Assembly (NCBI RefSeq): GCF_040807025.1
Contig: NC_090981.1
Coordinates: forward strand, 7,948,501 to 8,012,500
Direction of reading: 5' to 3'
DNA: 64,000 nucleotides
Origin: Struthio camelus
Lineage: Eukaryota > Chordata > Aves > Struthioniformes > Struthionidae
Part shown: positions 26,855 to 38,449 of the stretch, one piece after another
Numbering within the stretch: the first letter of the stretch is position 1
Layout of the letters: the number at the start of each line of letters is the position of its first letter
Made by a program: the position numbers and the translations under genes
The notes under the pieces: generated by a model
What the model was told of the DNA's origin: nothing
The model's input: the letters and a program-made list of their open reading frames with translations, nothing else
Database searches by the model: none

Positions 26855-27146
26855 GCTTGGTGACCCAGATGGGACCCTAGGCAACCACCGTCAGACCCTC
26901 TCATCTCCAAACATCCAACTGCCGGCAGCGGGTGAGTTCACCTGGGAACCTTTGGAGCGAGAGGCGCCGACGGGTGAGTGTTAAACTTCCTTGAGCAGAT
27001 TCTATAAGATAGGTTCGAGTCCGGACATCAGGGTGGGTTCGAGTCCCTCCCTTGTTGCGACCGCGCGGCAGAGCGTGCAGCCTGAGGAGCATAAGGCGCA
27101 CGGGTGCGCAGCCTGATTAACGTAAGGCGCACATAACCGATTGACT
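26855..27146 (+). other. provirus leader
   Basis: The 290-bp untranslated leader contains two donor-like GGTGAGT sites (near 26931 and 26973), two perfect GGTTCGAGTCC boxes 24 bp apart (27012-27022 and 27036-27046), and an imperfect tandem repeat of about 28 bp at 27075-27132. It lies between the primer-binding site and the Gag ATG. Packaging and splicing roles would be usual for such a leader but are not shown. Confidence 0.6.
26858..26875 (+). other. primer-binding site, tRNA-Trp-like
   Basis: Three bases after the 5' LTR comes TGGTGACCCAGATGGGAC. The first nine bases equal those of the tRNA-Trp type site (TGGTGACCC), with mismatches afterwards. The position directly after the LTR is exactly where a primer-binding site is expected. 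Confidence 0.75.
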
Positions 27147-28700
27147 ATGGGAAATATACCCAGCATAAAAAAGGGGACGCCCTTGGCCGAGGTTTTGGAA
27201 AATTGGGAAAAGATAGACGGTACAGTAGGATTATCCAGAAAGCGCGCAATTACCTTATGTCAGGAAGATTGGCCATGTTGAACCAGTTGAGGGGTTTGGG
27301 CAGAAGAAGGATCCTTCGATTCTGAAAAATTAACTATGCTATGAATTATGTTGGAAGATGAAAAGCCTCACCAAATGGAGTATTGGTATGTGTGGGACAA
27401 TCGGACATGGGACCGCCAGCACCCGAGCAAAAAGAAGAGGGGAACCCCGCGAAGAGTGACTCTCGCCGTAGCAGACGCGAGTACCCCGAGGAATGCACCC
27501 GCAGCGACCGCTCCACCCTATACCCCTTCGCTCTCACCTCCTGAAGATTTATCTGTCGCTCACTCTCCCTCTTTCTCCTACTTCTACTCTACCAGCTGCT
27601 GGACTCTATCCTATGACTTCTAATGTTTTACCTAAGCCGGCAGCATTACAGCCGGGCGTCGCAGGGGGAGCTCACCCACCCCTTCCAGTGCTGCCTGTAT
27701 TTACTAACCAACCCCAGAGCCCGAGTGATTCAGCATTGTGGGGAAGCAAAATGCCCAGGTTGAGGGAAGACGCGGAAAGGTGCGCTCAGCTATTTTCTAA
27801 TATATGCACCGGGCAGTAATATCACCAATTATTTACGGAGGCATGGAGTGAACCCGAGTCCCTGCTCAGAAGAATGGGCTCGTGGCAATTAGCACAATTG
27901 GGAAGCTGTTGAAGAATACCTGAAAGTGGCTAGGAGCCACACAGCAGATAGAAAAGGGAAAGGCATTATCTGCAAGGTGCCAGGTACCTGTTTAGAAGCT
28001 GCATATCAAGAAAGGGAGAATAGGAATAGAAAGGAGCAGGACCTAAAGAAAGAAATGGAAGGTAGAAAGGCAACTGAGTTGTTACTGTCTTTGAAAACTG
28101 AACAGCTGCAGAATACAATGACAGACTAGGTGATAACGACCCCGCAGGCAACTCCCTGCATGGGCAGAATTAACGCACGGCATCGTTGACCACAGCCGTG
28201 AAATGGGCTGGGACGACCCAACAGCTGAAAAACCGAACCTGAAGCCCCGGGGAAGAGATCGTAGGGTGAGATCGGTGATACAGGCACCCCCCCACAGGGA
28301 ACAGAAACTTAGTCAAAGGGAAATAAGCCTCAAGCCCCGCGAACAGAATCTCGAGAACGGAGAGATGGATTGTGGAGGAAAGCCTTAGCCCTAGGCATTC
28401 CCCGAGCCGCGATCCGAGGTCGGCCTACTGGCGTTATCTCGAGTCTGACTGAAGCATCCCAGAAACGAGATAACGGCGAAAGGAGGGAGCGTACTTTGAC
28501 TCCTCCAGTGCCAGCTCTCAGAGAGAGACAACCCCTTCCTCCCCCTTAGGGAGGAATTGCAGAGCATGAAGGAAACAAAAACAAAACAAAACCAAACGAG
28601 CAATGCCCGGAAGGCAATCGGGTCTGCCTGTCCGGCAAGGGGAGGCTTATCAGTGGATAAGTGATAATGGCCCGTATACCTTGATCCCAGTTGGTCCTCA
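27147..28700 (+). pseudogene. gag remnant of the provirus
   Basis: The start codon at 27147 gives MGNIPSIKK, with the N-terminal glycine typical of a myristoylated matrix protein. The frame stops after 44 codons at 27279. Downstream pieces in shifted frames show a proline-rich stretch (about 27493-27819), as between matrix and capsid, and a charged, coiled-coil-like stretch (about 27926-28129) as at the end of a capsid. No Cys-His zinc knuckle was seen. Several stops and frame changes make it non-functional. Confidence 0.6.
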
Positions 28701-28706
28701 CCGACA

Positions 28707-30827
28707 ATGGGTGAAGTTTTAATAGATACGGGAGCACAAATTTCAATACTAACACAACAAGACGCCGAGAAGCTGGGTGTGCGACCCGGACGGCAGAGAG
28801 TTAAAATTACCGGTGTGAAGGGAGCGAGCGTTGCGTGCCAAACTGCCAAGGGTCAATTCATGGCTCCCGGGCGAGAGGCGCATGTCGACTACTCGCTTTG
28901 CAGCTAAAGAAAGATCACAATGAAAATATTTTAGGTTTCGATGTTTTAAACGGACGAACCTGGCGCCTGCCGGATGGCAGCGTGTGGTCCTTCGGCTCAA
29001 ACGTCGACCCCAACCCCGGTAGGAATAGGGAGGCTCTAGTGCGTGTCCTTCGCAGAGCCCCGCGCTCCCTGATTCAAAAGTTACTAACGGACGGCAATAG
29101 CCGATCTCTGCTGCGGCATGGAATGGAACTTCTGAAGTCAGAGCTGATTTGGAGAAACGACAAATCATCTCCAGAACCCACTCCCCATATAACTCCGCTG
29201 TCTGGCCAGTTCGGAAACCAGACGGGAAGTGGCGTTTGGGAATTAGTTATCAGGGCTCCATTAACAGCTGCTGTACCAAATATTGCAAGCTTAACTGCTA
29301 TATTGCAAGCAGCTGCACACCCATGGATGGCGGCGCTAGACGTGAAGGATATGATCTCTATGGTCCCCTTGCAGGAGGAGGATAAAGAGAAGTTCGTTTT
29401 CACTTGGAAGGGAATACAATATACCTTTAACAGACCCCCACAAGGAGGGGGACAAACATTCACCCACGATTGCTCATGCTGCACTTGCTGAACTTTTACA
29501 GACAGTCCCACTCCCTCCAGATGTGAAACTGCACCAATATATAGATGATATGCTGATCGGAGGAACTTCCCCGGAGGAAGTGGGGGGAAGCGGCAGCGGC
29601 AGTGTGGCAAGCACTACAGAAAGCAGAAATTGAGGTTCCACCTGAAAATTGTCAGGGACCAAGTAGGGGAGTAAAATTTTTAGGTACTTGGTGGAGAGCA
29701 GGCAGTGCAGTGACTCCTCCAGACACCTCAAGAAAAATCCAGGAGCTGCAAATGCCCCAATCAAGGAAGGAGTTACAACAGTTAATGGGAACTTTAGGAT
29801 ATCGGAGGAAGCACGTACCTGGATTTTCTATTAGTGCTCGCCCATGATATTCACTCTTACGGAAAGGCAAACCCTGGGAGTGGAAATTAGAACACAAAGA
29901 GGCGGTCAAAACTCGAACTGAAGAAATTAAAAACATATCAGTCATTGGGACCAGTACGCCCCCGTGACCCTACTATAGCCGAATGGGGTTTCGCCGAGCA
30001 TGCTACTTGCCGTAACCTGTTCCAAACTGGCCCCGATCGACCAAAAAGACCTTTATTATTTAGCTCTACCACATTTAAGGAAACAGAACAATGATATTCT
30101 GAATGGGAAAAAGGACTTTTATCTTTAGCCCGAGCAGTTAAACAAGTTGAGAAATACACCAGGGACAACCTGTGCAAACTAGAGGACTATTTAATTTGCT
30201 AGAAGCAGTCCTAAAGGGGACTGCTCCCCTAGAAGGGGTTGCACAAAAACCCGCTATCAGACAACGGTATGCCTACCTAACAGGAGTGCAGAAAATATGC
30301 AATTAACTGAAGGACATGCTAAGTTTTCCAAACTCCAGATGCCCATAGGTACAGACCCCTTAGCATTACAACAACCTTTTAAACCTTCACCAATTCTGAA
30401 TGCACTGCCCCTCACTGAGGATACAGCAACAGAAAATATTTGGTTCACTGGTGCCTCAGCCAAAAGGATATACGGTAAATGGCAATACAAGGCTGCTGCA
30501 TTAGATATTACCACTGGCAAACAAGTAATAGAAGAAGGTGAAGGCAGTGCACAAGTAGGAGAATTAAGAGGAGTCGTTTTGGCAGCACAGAATGGAGCAA
30601 AAATCATATGGGTAGACTCTCATGCTGTGTGGGCCGGTGCCACGCAATGGCTCTGTCAGTGGGAAACCTTGAATTGGGAAACAAATAGATCTCCACTTTG
30701 GGGAAAACAAGATTGGCAACTATTACTAAATATAGCCCGAAAAACACCATTCAAGATGGGATGGGTGAAAGCTCTGTGCTTGTGTATATTGGAAAAGGAT
30801 GTGTTTGTGTATGAGAACCCTCTGTGA
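28707..30827 (+). pseudogene. protease-reverse transcriptase-RNase H remnant of the provirus
   Basis: The order is that of a retroviral pro-pol gene, read in several frames. Protease: the active-site motif LIDTGA at about 28721. Reverse transcriptase: an ALDVKD block with the first catalytic aspartate near 29335, and in another frame the YIDDM motif at 29538-29552, followed by a connection region with KFLGTWW near 29674. RNase H: 30420-30620, with a retained GELRG glutamate and WVDSH aspartate, but the first aspartate is replaced in WFTGAS. Frame changes lie near 28880, 29490 and 29600, with many stops between 29847 and 30297. No integrase zinc finger or catalytic core was recognised after RNase H. 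Confidence 0.8.
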
Positions 30828-31146
30828 TTTTGTATTTGTAGATAACATAACTGTAGATGCTAGCAATCACTCAAATATTTGTGTTTGTAACTACTGAAAT
30901 TATGGGATGCGACTTTAATTATTCAGCTCCTGTTAGGTCTCATCAATTCTAACAATCTAATTATACACTAATTCGAGATTTATTGCCCACCCCCATCGGA
31001 ATGAATCTCACATTGGTGAAAAACCTGCTACGACATGATGACCTGTGTCAACTGCTGAAGCGCATCTGAAACAACAGACAAAAAAAAAAACCCTAATCAC
31101 CGTTCAGGGTCGCCAACGGCAACGGGAATTTTTAATCTTACGCTTC

Positions 31147-31232
31147 ACCCTGTAGCAATATTATGCACTTTGACATTGTTATGTTTACTGCTTATAATCA
31201 TCCTATACCTCCGTGTGTGGTGGTTATCGTGA
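31147..31232 (+). pseudogene. possible env membrane-anchor remnant
   Basis: An in-frame run of about 20 hydrophobic residues (rich in Leu and Ile) is followed by a short tail with Arg and Trp and a stop at 31230-31232. Its place before the 3' LTR suits the end of a transmembrane envelope subunit. No surface subunit, furin site or fusion peptide was recognised between 30830 and 31100. The call is inference from position and hydrophobicity. Confidence 0.3.
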
Positions 31233-31879
31233 AAAACACCAGCCCTGCTGTTATATACTGAATTAGTATGTTCTGATTAGTAAACTCTGAGGTCTATTTA
31301 TACTGTGAAGGCAAGAGGCACCTGTACAGCCGCTTCGTGAGGTTGATGGTTTGACTATAGTCGGGAGGGAAGGTGGCAGGACCTTCGCCCTCCCCTTTCC
31401 CAAGTGATCAGCAATAACCTCAACACATACAAACGACTGATAGTAAATCACTAGCAAAAGGCCTGGGTGAGAAGTCCTTGCTTGAGAGCAAACGAGGAAC
31501 TTCCTCCTAAAATTCAAAAAGTACGTGACTCCCAAACATGCACCGTGGCTAGATCACATCTAGTTTGACTAATGGCACAAATCATCGACGGAGTATAAAC
31601 AGACCTCGCTCGGGACAGCCATTTGAACTCTCCTGAGGAACAGCGGGCCTGTACCCCGGGATCTCCCCTCGAGTTGGGACATCTCTTAAAATCGAAAGAT
31701 CCCTCTCACTCCACAGATGAGGGTAAAAACTATTGCTTAGTCTGAGACAAACTTTAAAAAAGAAAAAGCGCTTCACATTCTCCTCTAGGTAGTAAATAAC
31801 TATGTACATAGCTTAAAAGATACAAAAACTCGGCCTCAGTTTAATCACTTATGTGTATATCTAGCAGGTATGCTCCTAA

Positions 31880-31895
31880 AAAACAAAGGGAGGAC
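31880..31895 (+). other. polypurine tract of the provirus
   Basis: AAAACAAAGGGAGGAC lies directly before the 3' LTR. A purine-rich stretch in this position primes plus-strand synthesis in retroviruses. Confidence 0.75.
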
Positions 31896-32441
31896 TGTTA
31901 GAAAAGGGAGCTAATTCAGCTCTCGCCCAGCTTAGCACTAGTGCCTAAAGTAGACCAAGCCTGCAGGCCGCAGGACTGAATTGCAAATGAGCTCGAGAGA
32001 CATTGCTGAGGATGCGACTGCAAACCCAGCTCGAACCAGCCCTCAAGGATACAGCACACAATGGCCAGAGGTAACCGTCAACCTCCGGATAAGATACAGC
32101 ACACAATGGCCAGAGGTAACTAACGGTCAACCTTCGGATAAGAGAAGGCACTGTGAAACAGGAACATAGCAACCGTCCCGGGACGTAGACGTGAACCAAT
32201 CAAAAGGAAAGAGACCACCGACTCAGTAAAGAAGATTGGAAGAGACCGTCACTGGCAGGCGGGGAAGTTTGACTGTAAGGAGTATAATTACCCCAGAATG
32301 TCTTTGTTCGGTGTCCCTCCCCGGAGGCACCCAGCTCGAGCTGTTACTTTGCTGTACTGTCATTTAAATAATTAAATTCACTGCTAGAGATACGTGAGAC
32401 TCTGCTCCTAGGAAACCTATGGTTGAATTACTTCCATAACA
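31896..32441 (+). repeat. provirus 3' LTR
   Basis: The 546-bp copy matches the 5' LTR along its whole length, with the same tandem U3 block. It has a 6-bp and a 4-bp insertion relative to the 5' LTR and a shorter stretch around the polyadenylation signal, where AATAAATCATTAAAT becomes AATAATTAAAT, so the AATAAA of the 5' LTR is lost. Half of the substitutions fall in the last 20 or so bases. Confidence 0.93.
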
Positions 32442-32729
32442 CTACTCTGGATTACAGTGATACAGTATAGCCTAAGGCTTTGTTTTCAAAGCGTAAGGAA
32501 CTAACTACCATGTCAGAAAGACCATTAATTTTACACTGCTTATCTACATTAGTTTTTTTAAAAGCAAATCAACTAACCATCAGGTAAATAGAGTATAGTA
32601 TTTCCTTTGTTGTTGCTGGCAAATTAAAAAGGAATTAACAATAGCTTCTGTGTTTAGAACTATGTTTTCTTAAGCTTCTCCATATAGAAATTAGTTAACT
32701 AGGATATGTACAAGTTTTACCAGATGTAA

Positions 32730-33180
32730 GAGTAGGGCAGGGGCACGGCCCAGACTCCCGGCAGGGACGGATACACAAACACAAGGCACACCAGGGTCGA
32801 TACTGAGCGTTTATTACCTCTGCGTCTGGGCGGGGGTTCCCCAGCGATTTCCCGATCGAGGCACTAATGGAGCGGGAGAGTCCCTGGCACCACTGAGCGT
32901 CGGTCCAGGGCGAGGAACACCGGGGGGGCACTATGTGAGGTTTTTATGGACGGCACACATGCGCAGCAAGCACATTGAGCTCATCGCTGCTTCCGATTCA
33001 GAGCCCAGGTGCAGCGCCACACTGGCACGGGCTCGGCCGTGTGACTGTGGGTCAGCGTGCCCAGCGGATGCTCCTTTTCCCACGGGACGGTCTGGCTAGC
33101 TTCCATCGCCTAGCTCCTCGACCTTCCTCCGCGTTTTCCTATACACCAGAGTATGAAGTATTGCATTCTTCTTAACTACA
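32730..33180 (-). repeat. probable solo LTR, minus orientation (boundaries approximate)
   Basis: A GC-rich block in AT-rich surroundings. On the minus strand it shows a TATA-like CCATAAAAACC (plus 32939-32949), then CpG-rich sequence, then a polyadenylation signal AATAAA (plus 32810-32815) about 130 bases further on, followed by GT-rich sequence. This TATA-to-poly(A) spacing fits the R region of an LTR. It shares no obvious sequence with the provirus LTRs. Exact ends and target duplication were not determined. Confidence 0.55.
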
Positions 33181-33189
33181 GTTAGATTC

Positions 33190-36100
33190 AGTTACTTAGT
33201 CATTCCTTCAGCTTCACAATGAACCTGAGAACATACTTATGTCATTTAGGAGCAATGAAGTAAAATCATTTGCATTTTCTTTTACCTTTTTTTTTTTTTG
33301 TATTGCAAACTGAAAGTGTAAGAAAAAATATTTACAACTCATTTTTTATTTCATGTGCAGTGTACCCTAAAGCACTGCAGTTCACTGAAAAAAATGGCAT
33401 GAGGTAACATGTACAAATAATTAATGTGATTTTTAAAAAAACCAATAGCAGCTTTAGTTTGATTTATTGATCCCAAATTGCTGAAAGCTTGGCAAATTCA
33501 TCAGATAGATAGACTATTTTTTTCTTAGTACTGTGAAATCCTGTTTGGAGCAGAGAGCCACTTTGGTTGTACTGAGTTCTCCTCAGCCTCTGCTTTACTG
33601 ACTTCTACAAGTTCAGTATCAAGTAGTAAGTCAAACCAGAGAGGCTCAGAAAGAGACACTCCAAAATGTCATAAAATATTCACCTTTTTATGACATTTAG
33701 TGTCTATTTTAAAATCCAATATCTGAAAGTCTTAAGGGGCTAGAAGCACATGCAAGACAAGAATTTTCTGATAGGTATTCTTTAGTTTTTGGCTTTTTAG
33801 TTCCTGACTTCTCATCCTTCACCACTATATTTTAATTTCACCTGCTGTTACATATTAAATGTAATAAATAAAACATTGTAAGTTATTTACATGTCATTGT
33901 CTCCTACTTCAATTAAGTGAGTGTACTTTGGAATTCACAAAACCACACAGCTTATTTGTATAACTGCATCAAACTTCAGAACCAAGCTATACGCTCTGCC
34001 ATCATACTAAATAACAAGAATTTTCAATACTAGAGAGAAGGCACCTATTCCAACTATGGCAAATGGTCTTCACTGGAACTACAGCATCACAATAAATTTC
34101 CTATGATTCCTAGTTAACAAAAACTAACACCACACTCCTCCATGTTATTATTTTTAAAGAGATAAAAAGTAACAAAAAACATATTTTGTCTGGAACTAGG
34201 AGTGAAATCCTCATTCAACTCAAACCAAAGGGATTCACAGATCTTAATAGATCTATGAATTAACTAAAAACATTTTAAGCAGATATTGAAGAATACATAA
34301 TGTGATCCTGTTAAGACTCAACCTTTTACCTGAGTTTTATCCAGTCAGTTGTCTAGTTGACTAGTAATATAAATTATATCTGCACAAATCAAATGAACTA
34401 CACCAGCAGGAAATCTGAATGTAATTGTCTTCTTGTACCACCTTCAGGTTGCCTACAGGCTTCTGTGTTTGTACAATTTAGTTAGTTTTCTCCCTCTCTT
34501 CTTGCCCTCCTTGCAGTATCTGCACAGTGCATTGCTGCTCACATAGCACTGTGAACACATGTTCTCATGGTGGTTTAGCCTGAGCTTAAGTAAAAGAGAA
34601 CTCCTGGCAAGACTTTCTGCAAATACACTGGCACAAAAATAGCTGTTAGATGATGTCATGCCAGCTCAGCTTGGAGCTTTTCATAAAATGCAAAGTTATG
34701 CATTATGAAAAAAGCTGTCAAATACAGAAAATATCTGTTTGGTAATAATCAAGTCAGATAAAACTGTGATAATCTGGCTACAAAAACAGTTAGATGTGTG
34801 ATGTAGGCAGAGTGGTCAGTTGCTGTTGATGTCAAGAGAATCTCAATGACTGTTGTGAAAGAACAAGTTAAATTAAAATTTTAATTCTGGAAATGGGATT
34901 AGCAAGTCTGACAATGCTTCTAGGGTACAAGTGATCATGGATGTTTCAAGTTTGTTCACGCCAGCATTAGAAATTGATAACTTGTGAGATATTAGACATT
35001 TGGATCTCCCCAAAATTCTCATGTGAATGAAACATTTCCCACTGCCTCACAATTAATTGGCCAAGAAACTGAATAAGATACCAGGAAAATTCAATTCACT
35101 TTAGCACAATCCTACTGCTACTAAAGCATAATTCGTATTCAGTCAATGGATACCTTAAAGGAGTCATCACGGTCTACTAGTAATTTGTAGACAGAGCTGT
35201 TTGGGTGATAGCCTAGTAACTTGCAAGGTTCTGGTCTTTGTTAAGAAATTCTTAATTAGTAAGTGAAATACAGGCTGCTCCAATCTCAATTAAATGGTCA
35301 AAGACAGATGGCAGTAAAAAAATGCAAGGCATCCATCACTCATTACATCATTTGAAGTGCTCTGCAAAGGAAATAAAAGTTTCATATGCAGTGGGAGACT
35401 TAACGTGCTTCCTGATAATTTATTCCGAGGCTGGATTAATATAAAGTCATGCTACCCTTTTTAATTTTAGAAACTAGGATTGACTCAGTCATCTTCATTT
35501 TGGAGAAAGGCTTCTATTTGAGAAACTAGTGATATAGTTCACTTAACTGATGTACATTTAGTAAGTGTATTCCTTCAGTGGAAGAGCTTATTTACAAGAA
35601 CGTTAAAGAACAAACGCATGTATTCCATTTCATTAAGAATGCAAGCACTATCAGTTCAGTTCTCATACCTAAACACAGTTTTTCTTCTTCAGCATGTCCA
35701 ATGTCATGAACTTATTCATTTTGCAGTCAAGACAGCCTTTCCTTGCAAGAAAAAAAAACAAAGAGGAAATCTAATGTATATACTGAAAATAAGCAGATAT
35801 TTTCCCTTAAAATCAAGTCTTCACATTTCAATGGAAGTATTTTGCTACAGTAATGTCCATGAAACAATGTTCTGCTAATTAAAGAAAAATAAAAGTATGC
35901 TTCTATATGTTTCTATGATAGCACAAAAACCAGCATATGAAATTTGAAAGGAAAGAATCAAATTTAAGTGAATGGATCAGTGTAATTAATAACGTGTCCA
36001 TTTAAGACCTCTTTTATTATTTCAATCCACTATTTCTCATGCAGAAGCTTGAAACCAAAGATAAGTAAGCAAAGTACACTATTTCAAAATTCATAGGACA

Positions 36101-37560
36101 GCATATTTGAGAAAATATTATTATAAAACATGATTTTAAACTCCAATTATGTTAAAACATCGAAAAATCTATCATATAAGGTCAAATAATCATGAATGTA
36201 TGAGAAACAGTGCTTTAATATATTTAGAATTAGCACTATTGCCTATTATGGCAATCTAGTATCTTTAACCTAAAGAATATATTTACTATGCAGTGCTCCA
36301 TGTTGATAACTGTGATGTCTAATAAACTAGCAGCTGACCCATATAGCTACAATAGAACATTCAATATCATATAATCATCACTGGTGTCTGACCAGCATTT
36401 CACTTTTTTCCTGGATACTTCTTCCCTTCCCAGTGCTAGCCCTTCCCTTCATTAGGATCACAGACATCTGAGCTCTATTGAACATATTTTCCACTGGGAA
36501 ATTGTGTGTGGGTAGAACACATAGACTTTGGACTTGCTTGGAATTTCTGGACATTTAGTTGTTTAGTCAGAGTGACAGCTCAGACCAACCTGCCAAAGTC
36601 CATAAATGTTTGCCATGCCCACTGTACAAGCACAGAGCAACTCTGCTATTTGTGCACTGCATAAATGGCCTGTGCAAGGGCAACACAGTGTGTTCTGTAT
36701 CTACCTTGCCGTGCATGCAAAGATCACCAGTTAGGAGCATGAGCTGTAGATCTGAGACATCCCACACCCATCAGGTGTGTCTATGCTGCTGCCTCCCTCC
36801 ACCCATTCTCTCAAAGCAGTCCATCCCACACTGAAGATACAGACCTAGCACAACACTTGCAAAAAAGACTAAAAAATAACCCATTGCTCAATTCATACCT
36901 TCTTATTGTTCATATTCTCTATTTAAACTGCAACCTTTTCTGTGAAGGGATTGTTACTCCATTCTTTTTACATGCACGAAATTCTGTTATTCCTCGCTGC
37001 TACTGTGTTGAAGCACTCTTTGCAGCATTAGCTGTAGACAGCAGTTTCTCTGGTTAGGGCATGATGTGATCCTGCAAAGATGAATTCTAAGAAAGGAAGC
37101 TGAAAATGAGCTAGATAGATAGGAAAGTTCTCATTGTCTTCCTCCAGAGACTGCACTCAAAAAATGACTTTTTAAGACACAGACATACAGCAAGAGCTCT
37201 TTTGGTTAGATTTCAAAATAAACATCTACAGAGAACCACAGTCTTTTGTCTGACACCAAAGCAGGGCATACATAATGGGCTGTATGCTCTTCTTAAGCCA
37301 CAAGGTAGAACAGCTGTCACAGTTCCAATAAATGCTGCCTTTTATATTCAGAAATACTTAAATCAGAGCTGCTCTACGGTACCATTCTATTTGATCTTTA
37401 AAGAGCAATAATGCTGCTAAAGCAGAAAAACCATTATATAAATAAGCAGGCTTATTAATTCATGTATGTTATTTAGGCTGCAAGTAGTAAATACAATGTT
37501 AGGAATTACTAGAAAAGAAACACCAAACCAGACAGAAAAGCTACTGGGACAAAAAGGGTG
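33190..37560. other. intergenic sequence upstream of IDNK
   Basis: AT-rich, with no exon, RNA gene or identified mobile element. A T-run lies near 33289-33300. Short open frames are scattered and without recognisable domains. Confidence 0.55.
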
Positions 37561-37570
37561 ACCAAGACTA

Positions 37571-38448
37571 TCAAATAACTTCAATACAAGAAGCAACTAA
37601 AGCTAAGATTCTTGCACCTGGAAAAGGTATGAGTGAGAGGGAGGTAAGACAGAAGTGTATCAAGAAGTTGATGGGAGAGGAGAGCTGGAAAAGGCTGCTG
37701 TCTCCTCCAACAAAGACACCTTGAGGGAGCAACATGGGGTCAGCAAACAGACCGAGCGGAGGCACTTCTGCAAGCCGTGGCAGACACTGCTGGTACTCTG
37801 GACGATGGGGCTGTGGTGCCAAGACAGCCAAAGAAGCATCAAGAGAAAAAACCCCACCAGCTACCCAAAGAAACACTGCTCTGGCCCAGGAAGCCCCTTG
37901 CTGCAGCCAAACCACCAGGGCGAGGCCTGTGACGCCCACCCAGCCCTTGCACTCTTCCCTGGGCCATGAACGCGGCATCTGACCTGGTATGGCCCATCCA
38001 ATGTCCTCACAGTCTCAGGATCAATATAATGGATGCGAGGGCTGCATGTTAATTCCCTCAGAAGAGGAACGTCACAGAAAAAAGCCTCCTTTTCCTGCCA
38101 CCAGTTGGGCCTGCCGTGCTTCCTCACCCCATGGGCCAGCACTCCTGCCGTGGCACCCACCGTTTTAGGGTCAGTCCTGCCTGCTGAGGTACCCCCCGGC
38201 TTGGCAGGGACCCCTCTGGCCTGGCCCCACCATGGCCCCTGCCCCTCCGCTGTCCCGAGCCTGGGAGCCACCCGTGGGCCACGGGGAGAAGCTGCCCATC
38301 TGCCACACTGCTCCTCCTTGCAGGGCTCGGGGCAGCCCCTCCAACATGACCGCCTGGACTCCAGGCGTGCACCCCGCAGCACCCCTCTCCCGCCGCATCT
38401 CGCCTCAGCGCACTTGATGGTGGGAGGCCGCCTTCCATTTGGGGACAC
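37571..38448 (-). other. GC-richer block with two overlapping minus-strand open frames, unassigned
   Basis: Base composition rises from about 37.6 kb to the IDNK start. Two minus-strand open frames, of 135 codons (37571-37978) and 195 codons (37861-38448), overlap in different frames. The second contains a non-repetitive piece with WWQEKEAFFCDVPLLREL. No domain was recognised. They may be remnants of a mobile element or chance frames in GC-rich DNA upstream of the IDNK promoter. Confidence 0.3.
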
Positions 38449-38449
38449 A

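Larger units (their letters stand above)
26315..32441 (+). mobile_element. defective endogenous provirus (class I-like) with paired LTRs
   Basis: The structure is complete: 5' LTR 26315-26854, primer-binding site, leader, gag, protease and pol remnants, purine tract, 3' LTR 31896-32441. The LTRs start TGTTAG and end AACA. A 4-bp target duplication, CTAC, flanks both ends (26311-26314 and 32442-32445). Four-base duplications and the RT connection style fit class I (gamma-like) elements; the primer site looks closest to tRNA-Trp. The internal part is about 5.0 kb, short for a full provirus. Gag and pol are broken by stops and frame changes, no integrase was recognised, and env is reduced to at most a membrane-anchor remnant. 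It cannot produce functional proteins. It sits between FRMD3 and IDNK, in IDNK's orientation. Confidence 0.93.

Noticed and set aside
27001-27080. Possible tRNA gene in the provirus leader because of the GGTTCGAGTCC boxes.
   Set aside because: No cloverleaf, A box or acceptor stem was visible; only the B-box-like sequence is present.
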